Shown piece by piece: positions 17,064 through 25,167 of a stretch of DNA of 64,000 nucleotides (positions are counted from its first letter, which is position 1; every line of letters starts with the position of its first letter). The notes beneath the pieces were generated by a model. The model was not told the DNA's origin. It saw only the letters and a list, made by a program, of their open reading frames with translations, and made no database searches. The translations under genes and the position numbers were made by a program. The stretch is taken from the NCBI GenBank assembly GCA_900470285.1, contig UCAG01000003.1, forward strand, positions 62,001-126,000, read 5' to 3'. This DNA comes from Hyphomicrobiales bacterium. Lineage in GTDB: Bacteria > Pseudomonadota > Alphaproteobacteria > Rhizobiales > Rhizobiaceae.

Positions 17064-18086
17064 TTAGCTGGCTTTGATAAGACCGGCCTGTGCAGCAATA
17101 TCTTTCAGATTATTCTGCGGACGCGGACCGATTTGCTGGATAACAATACCGGCAGCCAATGAGCCGAACGCACCGCATTCTTTCAGCTGATAGTCGTTGG
17201 TATAGCCATAGAGAAAACCGGCGGCATAAAGATCGCCTGCACCGGTTGTATCAACCAGTGCATCAATTTCAATCGCCTGCACTTCCACGGTTTCATCACC
17301 ACGCAGAATGATTGAGCCCTGTTCGGAGCGGGTCACTGCTGCCAGTTTGCAATCGGCACGCAAGGCTTCGAGCGCACTCTCAAAAGATGAGGTCTGATAG
17401 AGCGATTTAACCTCCGCCTCATTGGCGAAAACAATATCGACAGTACCAGAGCGCATCAGATCCAGAAACTCATCACGGTAACGATCCACACAGAACGGAT
17501 CGGATAGGGTCATAGCCACTTCACGGCCATGCTCATGGGCGATTTTCGCCGCCAGCAAAATTGCTTCTTTGGCACGTGGCGGATCCCACAAATAGCCTTC
17601 AAAATAAACCAGCTTGGATGTGCTGACTTTAGAGCTTTCAATATCTTCAATACCAAGCTCCACGCAGGCACCGAGATAGGTATTCATGGAACGCTCGCCA
17701 TCGGGCGTCACAAAAATCATGGAACGGGCGGTTGGTACGCCTTCCTGCAATGGTGCCGTATCAAACGCCACACCCTGACTACGAATATCATGTGTAAAAA
17801 TCGTGCCTAGCTGATCCATCGCCACTTTGCCAAAATAGGCAGAGCGACCACCCAGACTGGCCACACCTGCCGCAGTATTGCCTGCGCTGCCGCCCGACGC
17901 TTCAATCGCAGGGCCTTTGCGGCTGTAAAGCAGCTCGGCTCTTTCGCTGTCGATCAAATTCATAGCACCTTTGATAATGCCGTTATTGACCAGAAAATCA
18001 TCTTCGGTGCGGGAAATAATATCAACAATTGCATTCCCTATGCATAACACGTCATATTTGGCGGCAGAAATGGCTTTTACTCCCAT
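17064..18086 (-). CDS. Adenosine kinase (PfkB family)
   Basis: 340 residues. Phosphorylates adenosine (possibly other nucleosides) to the monophosphate with ATP. The PfkB family layout is clear: YDVLCIGNAIVDII at the N-terminus, EASGGSAGNTAAGVASLGG as substrate-site motif, FANEAEVKSLY, and the C-terminal DTTGAGDLYAAGFLYG with its catalytic Asp. The long N-terminal lid and overall length match alphaproteobacterial adenosine kinases rather than ribokinases. Together with the ribokinase and nucleoside hydrolase 4-5 kb away it points to nucleoside salvage in this neighbourhood. Exact substrate uncertain. Confidence 0.88.
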   Translation of the reverse strand: MGVKAISAAKYDVLCIGNAIVDIISRTEDDFLVNNGIIKGAMNLIDSERAELLYSRKGPAIEASGGSAGNTAAGVASLGGRSAYFGKVAMDQLGTIFTHDIRSQGVAFDTAPLQEGVPTARSMIFVTPDGERSMNTYLGACVELGIEDIESSKVSTSKLVYFEGYLWDPPRAKEAILLAAKIAHEHGREVAMTLSDPFCVDRYRDEFLDLMRSGTVDIVFANEAEVKSLYQTSSFESALEALRADCKLAAVTRSEQGSIILRGDETVEVQAIEIDALVDTTGAGDLYAAGFLYGYTNDYQLKECGAFGSLAAGIVIQQIGPRPQNNLKDIAAQAGLIKAS

Positions 18087-18264
18087 AAAAACTTCGCTGC
18101 GGATGACCGGAACTCAACCCTCGCATCCATTGCGGCACCAGTTCTATCTATGGAATATGTTTTTTGCCAGTGCAGAAAAGCGTTTTCATTTTCATCAATA
18201 CAGCGGGTGATCTGTAAAACTCATCTTGTTGCCCCTGTACAGGCTCCCTATCTATCGGAAAAAG

Positions 18265-18320
18265 AGCGCATCCCGAAAAGTGTAAAGCGGTTTTCGGATA
18301 AGATGCGCGCCAGACAAAAA
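18265..18320 (+). repeat. Intergenic repeat element A, copy 3
   Basis: Core with arms GCGCATC..CCGAAAA and TTTTCGG..GATGCGC around GTGTAAAGCGG; the tail is diverged (CCAGACAAAAA). It ends just before the EI24-type gene. No adjoining hairpin. Confidence 0.85.
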
Positions 18321-18333
18321 AGACGGAGCCCCG

Positions 18334-19053
18334 ATGATCCTCACCGCCGCACTTAATGCCCTCTACCGCCTGCCCTCACCGGAGTTCCGCTCAGTTCTGT
18401 GGAAATCGCTCGGCCTGACCCTGCTAGCACTGATCGCATTATGGGCACTGGCACGGCAGTTCTTTTTCTGGCTGGCATGGCCGTGGTTTGAAAATATGCT
18501 GCCTGCTATGCCGGACTGGACAAGCTGGCTCGGCCTGTTTGCCGCGATTGCCGCCGGTTTTGTGCTGGCGCTGTTGCTCGCCTTTCTGATTGCGCCGGTG
18601 ACTGCATTGATTGCAGGTATGTTTCTTGATGATGTGGCAGAGATTATCGAGCGCGAAGATTACAGCAATGAACCGGCCGGCACACCGATGCCGGTTGGCC
18701 GTTCCCTCGTCTATTCGCTCAAATTTCTGGTAGTGGTCATTCTCGGCAACTTATTCGCACTGCTGATGCTGCTGATACCGGGCGTTAATCTGATCGCCTT
18801 TTTCATCGTCAACGGCTATCTTCTCGGACGTGAGTTTTTTGAATTTGCAGCTATGCGCTATCGCGGTGAGGATGGTGCCAAAGCCTTCCGTGAAGAAAAC
18901 CGGATTACAGTTTTTCTCGGTGGTCTGGTGATTGCCGGATTTATGGCGATACCGCTCATCAATTTGCTGACACCGCTCTTCGCTGCTGCCATGATGGTGC
19001 ATCTGCATAAAGCCCTCAGCGGTAAGAAACCGGTCACAAACAACCGAAACTGA
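18334..19053 (+). CDS. EI24/CysZ-like inner membrane protein
   Basis: A 239-residue membrane protein with about four strongly hydrophobic segments (near 24-45, 66-92, 128-155, 185-215). Conserved pieces of the EI24/CysZ family include FLIAPVTALIAGMFLDDVAEIIE and NGYLLGREFFEFAAMR. CysZ is a sulfate permease; the alphaproteobacterial branch is annotated as sulfate transporter-like without proof. Here it is 10 kb from the sulfate-reduction cluster and not co-transcribed with it. The start follows ACGGAGCCCCG. The racemase-like gene starts 11 bp after its stop, so the two may be an operon. Confidence 0.75.
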   Translation: MILTAALNALYRLPSPEFRSVLWKSLGLTLLALIALWALARQFFFWLAWPWFENMLPAMPDWTSWLGLFAAIAAGFVLALLLAFLIAPVTALIAGMFLDDVAEIIEREDYSNEPAGTPMPVGRSLVYSLKFLVVVILGNLFALLMLLIPGVNLIAFFIVNGYLLGREFFEFAAMRYRGEDGAKAFREENRITVFLGGLVIAGFMAIPLINLLTPLFAAAMMVHLHKALSGKKPVTNNRN

Positions 19054-19064
19054 CAGAGAGACAA

Positions 19065-19703
19065 ATGCGCATAGCCTGTCTGCATACTGCCGCCAGTAAT
19101 ATTGAAATTTTCGGGAAAGCTGCCGCAGGCTTGCAGCTTGATGCCGGAGATATCAGCCATGCGGTTCACGGTGAATTGCTGGAAGCGGCAGAACAGCAGG
19201 GAGGCATTACGCCAGCCATTGAAACGGCAACGCTGCATATCATCCGAAACCTCATCACTGAGGCCGATGCGGTTCTTGTGACCTGTTCAACCCTTGGCGC
19301 AATTGCTGATAATGCCCGCACCGTCTTTGCCAAGCCGGTTCTGCGCACAGACCGTGCTTTAGCAGAGCAGGCTCTGGAGAGCAGTTTATCTGTGAGTGTT
19401 CTGTGTACCGCTCCGACAACACTGGAGCCGACGACAGAATTATTCCGTCAGGTCTTTGCCAATGCGCAGGCCGCACCGGATATTAGGCTGATTGACGGCG
19501 CATGGGATTTATTCCGCGCCGGCGAGATCAAAGCCTATGAAAGAGCAATCGCAGATGCTGCGAACGCCGTTCATGATACAGGCAGCCAGCTGGTGGTTCT
19601 GGCGCAAACCTCTATGGCAAATGCCGCTGCACTTATCCGCCACAAGACACACGTGCTTGATGCACCAACAGCCGCCCTGCGCCAGCTTCTGCACCGTGCT
19701 TAA
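19065..19703 (+). CDS. Asp/Glu racemase superfamily protein with one catalytic cysteine
   Basis: A 212-residue protein with the aspartate/glutamate/hydantoin racemase fold signature: LHTAAS near the start and DAVLVTCSTLGA with Cys74 as the first active-site cysteine. Classical two-base racemases have a second Cys in a late GCT-like motif. Here the matching segment reads VVLAQTSMANAA, with Gln181 where Cys would be expected. Arylmalonate decarboxylases and some other superfamily members also work with a single Cys, so true racemase activity is doubtful. It follows the EI24-like gene by 11 bp and overlaps the end of convergent nth by 4 bp. Confidence 0.72.
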   Translation: MRIACLHTAASNIEIFGKAAAGLQLDAGDISHAVHGELLEAAEQQGGITPAIETATLHIIRNLITEADAVLVTCSTLGAIADNARTVFAKPVLRTDRALAEQALESSLSVSVLCTAPTTLEPTTELFRQVFANAQAAPDIRLIDGAWDLFRAGEIKAYERAIADAANAVHDTGSQLVVLAQTSMANAAALIRHKTHVLDAPTAALRQLLHRA

Positions 19704-20425
19704 TCGTCGATCCGTTTCAGCGGCGCAGGAATAGCATTGGTTTTCTGTGCCGATTTGCAAATATCGGCGATCACGCAATTGGCGCAATCCGGCGTACGGG
19801 CCTTGCAGACATAGCGGCCATGCAGGATCAGCCAGTGATGGGCATGCATCATAAATTCTGCCGGAATGATCTTCACCAGCTTGGCTTCGATCTCATCCGG
19901 TGTTTTGTAAGGCGCAAGGCCGATCCGGTTGCCTATTCGCAGAATGTGCGTATCCACCGCCATTGTCGGCTGGCCAAAAGCCATATTGAGCACCACATTC
20001 GCGGTTTTGCGCCCCACTCCCGGCAAAGTCACCAGCGCATCACGGTCACCCGGCACTTCACCGCCGAAATTATCAATCAGCGCCTGAGACAGTAAAATTG
20101 CGTTCTTCGCCTTATTACGCCACAGGCCAATCGTGCGGATATACTCACCAACAACCTCTTCACCCAGATCGACCATTTTTTGCGGTGTGTCGGCAATGGC
20201 AAACAATGCCCGTGTTGCTTTATTCACGCCCGCATCGGTTGCCTGCGCCGACAGCATCACCGCCACCAGCAGCGTGAACGTGTTGACGTGCTCAAGCTCG
20301 CCTTTCGGCTCCGGACGCTGCACGGAAAACCGCCGGAAAATCTCATGGATTTCTGCCGGTGTGTAAAGCGTGCCGCTGACACGGCGCTGAGATTTTGCGG
20401 GAATCTGGGTCTGGTTGTTCTGCAT
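19700..20425 (-). CDS. nth: Endonuclease III
   Basis: A DNA glycosylase/AP lyase for oxidised pyrimidines. From MQNNQTQIPAKSQ the length is 241 residues. The helix-hairpin-helix LPGVGRKTANVVLNMAFG, the catalytic Asp in AVDTHILRI, and the [4Fe-4S] ligands C-x6-C-x2-C-x5-C in CKARTPDCANCVIADIC are all present. A longer frame to 20467 adds 14 unconserved residues. The N-terminal tail of about 20 basic residues is common in alphaproteobacterial Nth. Confidence 0.95.
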   Translation of the reverse strand: MQNNQTQIPAKSQRRVSGTLYTPAEIHEIFRRFSVQRPEPKGELEHVNTFTLLVAVMLSAQATDAGVNKATRALFAIADTPQKMVDLGEEVVGEYIRTIGLWRNKAKNAILLSQALIDNFGGEVPGDRDALVTLPGVGRKTANVVLNMAFGQPTMAVDTHILRIGNRIGLAPYKTPDEIEAKLVKIIPAEFMMHAHHWLILHGRYVCKARTPDCANCVIADICKSAQKTNAIPAPLKRIDD

Positions 20426-20577
20426 GGCATTTATATAGTAAGCTATAAGCAAGAAGCCTATCTGCAAGCTTGCCGCAGGCTGGAGTGCCGCGCTCTTTTT
20501 CGGGCGTACAAAGGTTGCTCTAGCATTTTATGCCGACGAGCTTTTATCAACGATATGCGACCCCGAGAGTTATTGCC

Positions 20578-21084
20578 ATGAATGCACCCTACCATCCGGA
20601 CGGTGCTGATCCGGACGCCTATGGCGCACAGTTCTTCAAAGCAACCCTGCTTCCCTACCGCTCGCTTTCACCGCGCGGTTTTCAGATCATGATTCTAAGC
20701 CTGCTGCTGCTCTGGGCCTGTATCGGCATGGTCTTCATGCAGATCGGCGCATGGCCGGTGGTCGGGCTGTTCGGACTGGACATTGCCCTGATCTATCTGG
20801 CTTTCCGGCTTAATTATTATGCCGCCAGACAACGGGAAGAAATTACGGTGTCACGCGAACAGCTGCTCATCAGACAAGTCTCCGCTTCAGGCCGTATTCG
20901 CGCATATCAGTTTAATCCTTTCCGCACACAGTTTCACATTACCCGCAAAGATGATATCGGCATTATCCAGATGCAGCTGCATAGTGACGGCAGAACGTTG
21001 GATATCGGCAGGTTTTTGCCGCCCGATGACCGCGAGAGCTTTGCAAGTGCTTTTTCCAACGCCCTGACACGCAGCCGCCGCTGA
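20578..21084 (+). CDS. DUF2244 membrane protein
   Basis: 168 residues from MNAPYHPDGADPD. Two close hydrophobic helices (about 36-53 and 56-76) are followed by a soluble beta-rich region starting EEITVSREQLLIRQ, the conserved DUF2244 stretch. The family is known mainly from alphaproteobacteria and has no assigned function. It is divergent from nth and upstream of ribokinase by 26 bp, so it may share a transcript with rbsK. Confidence 0.85.
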   Translation: MNAPYHPDGADPDAYGAQFFKATLLPYRSLSPRGFQIMILSLLLLWACIGMVFMQIGAWPVVGLFGLDIALIYLAFRLNYYAARQREEITVSREQLLIRQVSASGRIRAYQFNPFRTQFHITRKDDIGIIQMQLHSDGRTLDIGRFLPPDDRESFASAFSNALTRSRR

Positions 21085-21110
21085 CGATCGGGTTAAATAC
21101 CGGATGTTTT

Positions 21111-21992
21111 ATGATTACGATTATCGGCTCGATTAATTTTGACCTCATTGCCCGCAGTCCGAAACTGCCGGAGCCCGGTGAAACGCTCACAGGCAGAAAC
21201 TTCTCAACAGCCGCCGGCGGCAAAGGTGCCAATCAGGCGCTCGCTGCTGCACGTGCCGGTGCATCCGTACGCATGGTCGGTGCTGTTGGCGATGATTCCT
21301 TCGCTTCGCAGGCTGTTGCTCTGCTGCGCGCTGATGGTGTTGATCTGTCCCGTGTCGCCACACGCGGCGATGCCACCGGTATTGCGCTCATCACTGTTGA
21401 AGACAGCGGTGAAAATACCATTATCGTTATTCCGGGCGCCAATGGTCTGGTTACGCAAGACGATGTAAACACTGCCGATCTGGATGGCGGCTATCTGCTG
21501 CTGCAAATGGAAATTCCGCTGCCGACGCTGGAAAAAGCCATCGCCGCATCCGAAACCAGTGACACAACCTGCATTCTCAATACCGCCCCCTGGCGCGATG
21601 ATGCCGCAAGCCTGCTGCCGCGCGCCGATATTATTGTTGCCAATGAAACGGAATTTGATCTGGCCAGTGTCCAGCTCGAATTGTCCGGTGACGACCGTCA
21701 AGCCAGAATGATCGATTTTGCCGAACATTATGGCCGCACCATTATTGTGACGCTGGGCGCGCAGGGCATTATGGTTGCAACGCCGGACGAGCATTACAGC
21801 CTGCCTGCACTGGAAATCAAACCGGTGGATACAGTTGGTGCCGGTGATACATTCTGCGGCTATCTCGCAGCCGGTCTCGACAGTGGCCTGTCTTTGCGTG
21901 ATGCCTGCCAGCGCGCTGCAAAAGCCGCATCGCTCGCCTGCCTGAAAGCCGGCGCTCAGCCTTCCATTCCTTACGCGGCAAAAGTCCAGTAA
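21111..21992 (+). CDS. rbsK: Ribokinase
   Basis: 293 residues. Phosphorylates ribose to ribose-5-phosphate. PfkB family motifs: ITIIGSINFDLIAR at the start, AAGGKGANQALAAARAGA as ribose-binding loop, IVANETEFDL, and the C-terminal PVDTVGAGDTFCGYLAAGL with catalytic Asp. Its product step fits the nucleoside hydrolase encoded convergently just downstream, which frees ribose from nucleosides. A shared bidirectional terminator separates them. Confidence 0.93.
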   Translation: MITIIGSINFDLIARSPKLPEPGETLTGRNFSTAAGGKGANQALAAARAGASVRMVGAVGDDSFASQAVALLRADGVDLSRVATRGDATGIALITVEDSGENTIIVIPGANGLVTQDDVNTADLDGGYLLLQMEIPLPTLEKAIAASETSDTTCILNTAPWRDDAASLLPRADIIVANETEFDLASVQLELSGDDRQARMIDFAEHYGRTIIVTLGAQGIMVATPDEHYSLPALEIKPVDTVGAGDTFCGYLAAGLDSGLSLRDACQRAAKAASLACLKAGAQPSIPYAAKVQ

Positions 21993-21995
21993 AAT

Positions 21996-22025
21996 AAAAG
22001 GCCGGAGATTTCTCCGGCCTTTTTT
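21996..22025. terminator. Terminator between rbsK and the nucleoside hydrolase gene
   Basis: Arms AGGCCGGAGA and TCTCCGGCCT around a 2-nt core, A tract before and T tract after, so usable from both sides. Confidence 0.88.
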
Positions 22026-22038
22026 ATCGTCTCTATAT

Positions 22039-22974
22039 TTAAAGCGTTGCGATACGCTCGGTTAGCAATGTGAAGAAACCTTCATGGTCAACATCACGCA
22101 TCACAATTGCATTTTTCGGGCGTTTGGTAACACCCCACCAATCGATTACCGACATACCGAGGCAAAGTTCGGACGCCGTTTCGATCTCAACATTGCAATG
22201 ACGGCCTGAATAGAGTTCCGGCTTCAGCAAATAGGCAATCACATTCGGATCATGCAACGGTCCGCCGTCTGTGCCGTATTTTTCCTCATCAAAGCGTTCG
22301 AAAAACTCCAGCATTGCCACGCAGGCATCACCAACCTTGTTACCAAGCGAGCGGAAAGCCTCAATACGTTTTGCGGTTGTCAGCGCCTTATGGGTTACAT
22401 CCAGCGGCATCATCACAATCGGCACACCGGAGGCATAGACGACTTTCGCCGCTTCCGGATCCACATAGAAGTTGAACTCAGCGGTCGGCGTAATATTGCC
22501 GCCTTCAAAGAAACCGCCGCCCATCAGCACGATTTCCTGAATGCGCGAGGCAATTTCAGGAGCCTTATTCAGCGCCAGTGCAATATTGGTCAAAGGTCCG
22601 AGAACGCAAAGCGTGACTGTGCCCGCAGCTTCATGCAGCAAAGTCTCAATGATGAAATCCACACCATGTTGCTTGTGCAGTTTCATCACCGGCTCAGGCA
22701 GATCAGGGCCGTCGAGACCGGTGCGGCCATGGACTTCTTCTGCGGTGACCAGCGGGCGAACCAGCGGCTTGGACGCGCCTGCAAAAACCTTTGTCTGCGG
22801 CTTGCCAGCCAGCTCGGCAATTTTCAGAGAATTATTCTGCGTCAGCGGCAAAGGCACATTACCGGCCACAGCAACAATACCCAGCACATCCAGCTCCGGA
22901 CTTGCCAGTGCCAGCAGAATTGCCAATGCATCATCCTGCCCCGGATCTGTGTCGATAATAATTTTGCGGGCCAT
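22039..22974 (-). CDS. Nucleoside hydrolase (inosine/uridine-preferring family)
   Basis: Splits ribonucleosides into base and ribose. From MARKIIIDTDPGQDD (311 residues) the calcium-binding Asp cluster DTDPGQDD is at 8-15 and the catalytic His241 is in GGPLHDPNVIAYL. Other family blocks are GPLTNIALAL and MGGGFFEGGNITPTAEFNF with its substrate Asn residues. Two upstream Met codons (22983, 23016) are possible starts. Substrate preference cannot be read from sequence. Convergent with rbsK, which handles the released ribose. Confidence 0.92.
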   Translation of the reverse strand: MARKIIIDTDPGQDDALAILLALASPELDVLGIVAVAGNVPLPLTQNNSLKIAELAGKPQTKVFAGASKPLVRPLVTAEEVHGRTGLDGPDLPEPVMKLHKQHGVDFIIETLLHEAAGTVTLCVLGPLTNIALALNKAPEIASRIQEIVLMGGGFFEGGNITPTAEFNFYVDPEAAKVVYASGVPIVMMPLDVTHKALTTAKRIEAFRSLGNKVGDACVAMLEFFERFDEEKYGTDGGPLHDPNVIAYLLKPELYSGRHCNVEIETASELCLGMSVIDWWGVTKRPKNAIVMRDVDHEGFFTLLTERIATL

Positions 22975-23107
22975 CAAAGCCATCCCTTTCATCAAAAAAT
23001 CTGCGCATGGTGTCATGTGAACCCATGAACTTTCAGGCGCACTATAAATGCAGTGAAATTATTTTCAGCACGAATCTTGAACGATAACGCACATATCAGC
23101 TGTTGCT

Positions 23108-23137
23108 CTTGAAGTGGAGCTTTTCTCAAGCCATATA
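23108..23137 (+). promoter_or_regulatory. Candidate sigma-32 promoter for the Hsp20 gene
   Basis: CTTGAA at 23108-23113, a 17-bp spacer, then CCATATA at 23131-23137. This fits the heat-shock sigma factor pattern (CTTGAA, then a CC-TAT-type -10). The transcript would start near 23143-23145, giving a leader of about 52 nt that holds the ROSE-like structure. Confidence 0.6.
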
Positions 23138-23144
23138 AAGAACA

Positions 23145-23196
23145 GGAAAACGCCGCTACGGGTTTTCCCCAAACGGTCGCTCTTAAGGACTGAACA
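23145..23196 (+). promoter_or_regulatory. ROSE-like RNA thermometer in the Hsp20 leader
   Basis: Two stems fill the short leader. Stem 1 pairs GGAAAAC (23145-23151) with GTTTTCC (23162-23168). Stem 2 pairs CGGUC and CU (23174-23181) with AG, GACUG (23186-23192) around the loop CUUA, leaving G23179 bulged. The ribosome binding site AAGGA lies in the 3' arm, and the opposite strand reads UCGCU. That matches the conserved UYGCU anti-SD with bulged G known from ROSE elements of rhizobial small heat-shock genes. Heat would melt the stem and expose the ribosome binding site. Confidence 0.65.
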
Positions 23197-23637
23197 ATGA
23201 CCAGACTTACACCTTTCTCCAGCCCGCTGCTGCTGGGTTTCGATACGATGGAAAAAACGCTGGAACGGATTGCTAAATCCGGTGACGGCTATCCGCCATA
23301 TAATATCGAAAGACTGCGCAGCTCTGCGCAGGATCAGGAACAACCGGTTCCTGAGAAATTGCGCATCACGCTTGCTGTTGCCGGTTTTTCTGACGACGAT
23401 CTGGAAGTTACGACTGAAGATAACCAACTGGTTATCCGCGGACGGCAGACTGATGAATCTGAGCGGGAATATCTGCATCGCGGCATTGCTGCACGTCAGT
23501 TTCAGCGTGTTTTTGTGCTGGCAGATGGTATGCGCGTGGTCAACGCAGAACTAAAAAACGGATTATTGTCGATTGATCTCGACAGACCGGAACCAGAACG
23601 CCTCGTCAAGCGTATTAGTATAAACGTGAAAGAGTGA
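23197..23637 (+). CDS. Hsp20/alpha-crystallin small heat-shock protein
   Basis: 146 residues, an ATP-independent holdase that binds unfolding proteins. The N-terminal arm (MTRLTPFSSPLLLGFDTMEK) resembles the IbpA class, with NIERL marking the start of the domain. The alpha-crystallin domain runs from about 50 (EKLRITLAVAGFSDDDLEVT) through QLVIRGRQ, HRGIAARQFQRVFVLADGM and ELKNGLLSIDL. The C-terminal IXI-type anchor is weak (ISINVK). A sigma-32-like promoter and a ROSE-like leader precede it, and DUF1150 follows. Confidence 0.93.
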   Translation: MTRLTPFSSPLLLGFDTMEKTLERIAKSGDGYPPYNIERLRSSAQDQEQPVPEKLRITLAVAGFSDDDLEVTTEDNQLVIRGRQTDESEREYLHRGIAARQFQRVFVLADGMRVVNAELKNGLLSIDLDRPEPERLVKRISINVKE

Positions 23638-23781
23638 CCGTTCTCAGGATTATAAAAGAACTGTAAAGGGTTCATTGTTATAATCAGCTCCGTGGTTGCA
23701 GTTTTATCGGCTGATAAATGCAACTGCAAATGCTCTCGAAAGGCAGCGTCAATTTTGAGCTGCCAGGACAGGAGGCCTAAA

Positions 23782-24033
23782 ATGACTGCTGACAAACACA
23801 TTTTTACAGAATTCGAATTTGCCCATCTCGGCGAAGGTGAAATCGCCTATTTGCGCAAAGTTCGCTCCGAAGATTTGTCACGGCGCTTCCCTGCATTACC
23901 ACCAATGGCGCCGGGCATGGAACTCTGGGCTCTCTTCGGCGCCAGCGGAACCCCGATCATGCTTTCCGATATGCGCGCCACAGCATTGGCCGGAGCACAG
24001 GAACATGAACTCCACACTGTGATGCTGCATTAA
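23782..24033 (+). CDS. DUF1150 family protein
   Basis: 83 residues from MTADKHIFTEFEF, preceded by a strong ribosome binding site (ACAGGAGGCCTAAA). The segments AYLRKVRSEDL, GMELWALFGASGTPIMLSD and a C-terminal HELHTVMLH fit DUF1150, a small alphaproteobacterial family that often follows Hsp20 genes. Function unknown. The 144-bp gap after the Hsp20 gene has no obvious terminator, so co-transcription is plausible; a transcript terminator follows at 24074. Confidence 0.85.
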   Translation: MTADKHIFTEFEFAHLGEGEIAYLRKVRSEDLSRRFPALPPMAPGMELWALFGASGTPIMLSDMRATALAGAQEHELHTVMLH

Positions 24034-24073
24034 AGCACATCCTGACAAGTGAAACCGGTTAAACACATTACAA

Positions 24074-24098
24074 CCCGCCTGTCTTACAGGCGGGTTTT
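24074..24098 (+). terminator. Terminator after the Hsp20-DUF1150 unit
   Basis: Arms CCCGCCTGT and ACAGGCGGG around CTT, followed by TTTT. Confidence 0.88.
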
Positions 24099-24109
24099 GT
24101 TTATGATGA

Positions 24110-24550
24110 TCAGAGCCGTATATGGTGCAGCAGTTCCGCCATACCATGGCCGAGACGCTGACGTGCCGCTTCATACGGCAAGCAAAACAACCGAAACAGA
24201 ATTGGTCCGCTGCCATCGCAAGCATGTAGCTCATGATGTTCCCAGCTTTCCGGATAGGTTCCCTGAAAAGCCGCATGATAATAATAGCGGCGTATTGTAT
24301 ATTCTTCATCGTTTTTTTTCAGACGAAAATCAATTGTGCCCAAAAATGCCAGTGGTTTATCCGCCGTCAGACCAGTTTCTTCATAAAGTTCGCGGCCGGC
24401 AGCAATCAACGGATCCTCGCCCTGCTCAATTGTGCCGCCTGGCACCTGCAGCCCGATATGCAAGAAAGCAGGCTCTTCAAAAACCAGTACACCTTGAGGA
24501 CTGGTCGCATAAATCATTGCTTTCAGAACAGGTTTTGAAAAAACAGCCAT
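24110..24550 (-). CDS. NUDIX hydrolase
   Basis: 146 residues from MAVFSKPVLKAMIYA. The Nudix box fits G-x5-E-x7-R-E-x2-E-E-x-G: it opens GGTIEQGED and closes RELYEETGL, near residues 37-60. It would hydrolyse a nucleoside diphosphate linked to another group; substrate not predictable. The frame runs 32 codons further upstream through unconserved sequence. Separated from ptsN by about 130 bp, on the same strand. Confidence 0.88.
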   Translation of the reverse strand: MAVFSKPVLKAMIYATSPQGVLVFEEPAFLHIGLQVPGGTIEQGEDPLIAAGRELYEETGLTADKPLAFLGTIDFRLKKNDEEYTIRRYYYHAAFQGTYPESWEHHELHACDGSGPILFRLFCLPYEAARQRLGHGMAELLHHIRL

Positions 24551-24681
24551 AGCAACATGCCTTTTAAAAAAAACAAACAAAAATGAATATGCTTTAAAAT
24601 GAAAAATACCGTGCTGCACAGGGCAAACACGGCATTTTAAATTCAACTCAACCCTGCTTAATCAACAGGACTGTCAGCTTT

Positions 24682-25146
24682 TCAGGCAGCATTGGATGCA
24701 GGTGGCGCAATCAAAAACGAATGCAGTGCCTGCGCATCAACGGTGCCGCGCAATTTAGCAACCATATCCGGATCGCGCAGCAAACGCGCAATACGGGACA
24801 GCGCCTTCAGATGATCTGCACCTGCATTTTCCGGTGCAAGCAACAGAAATACCAGATCAACCGGCTGATCATCCAATGCCTCAAAATCCACCGGCTGCTC
24901 AAGACGTGCAAAAACACCGGTAATTTTACTGATATTCGGCAGTTTGCCATGCGGTATCGCGATGCCGTTGCCAACACCGGTAGACCCCAGACGCTCACGC
25001 TGAGTCACAGTTTCAAAAACTTCTCGCTCAGAAAGACCTGTGAGTTCAGCAGCCTTCTCAGCCAAGATCTGCAATAATTGCTTCTTGGAGCTTGCCTTCA
25101 GCGAAGGGATAATCGCCCCTGGCTGAATCAGATCGCTAAGATCCAT
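24682..25146 (-). CDS. ptsN: Nitrogen-PTS EIIA protein (PtsN)
   Basis: 154 residues from MDLSDLIQPGAIIPSLK. The phosphoacceptor His66 lies in GNGIAIPHGKLP; the EIIA-Ntr fold follows with DLVFLLLAP and HLKALSRIARLLRD. In the regulatory nitrogen PTS it takes phosphate from PtsO and modulates potassium, nitrogen and metabolic targets. ATG codons 9 and 21 bp upstream are alternatives; GGAG lies seven bases before the chosen one. Normally it closes the lptB-rpoN-hpf-ptsN cluster; here 590 bp of AT-rich DNA separate it from hpf. Confidence 0.93.
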   Translation of the reverse strand: MDLSDLIQPGAIIPSLKASSKKQLLQILAEKAAELTGLSEREVFETVTQRERLGSTGVGNGIAIPHGKLPNISKITGVFARLEQPVDFEALDDQPVDLVFLLLAPENAGADHLKALSRIARLLRDPDMVAKLRGTVDAQALHSFLIAPPASNAA

Positions 25147-25167
25147 TTTCTCCATTCCTTCTCTCAT

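Noticed and set aside
22252-23028. 258-codon plus-strand open frame
   Set aside because: Antisense to the nucleoside hydrolase gene; no recognisable features.
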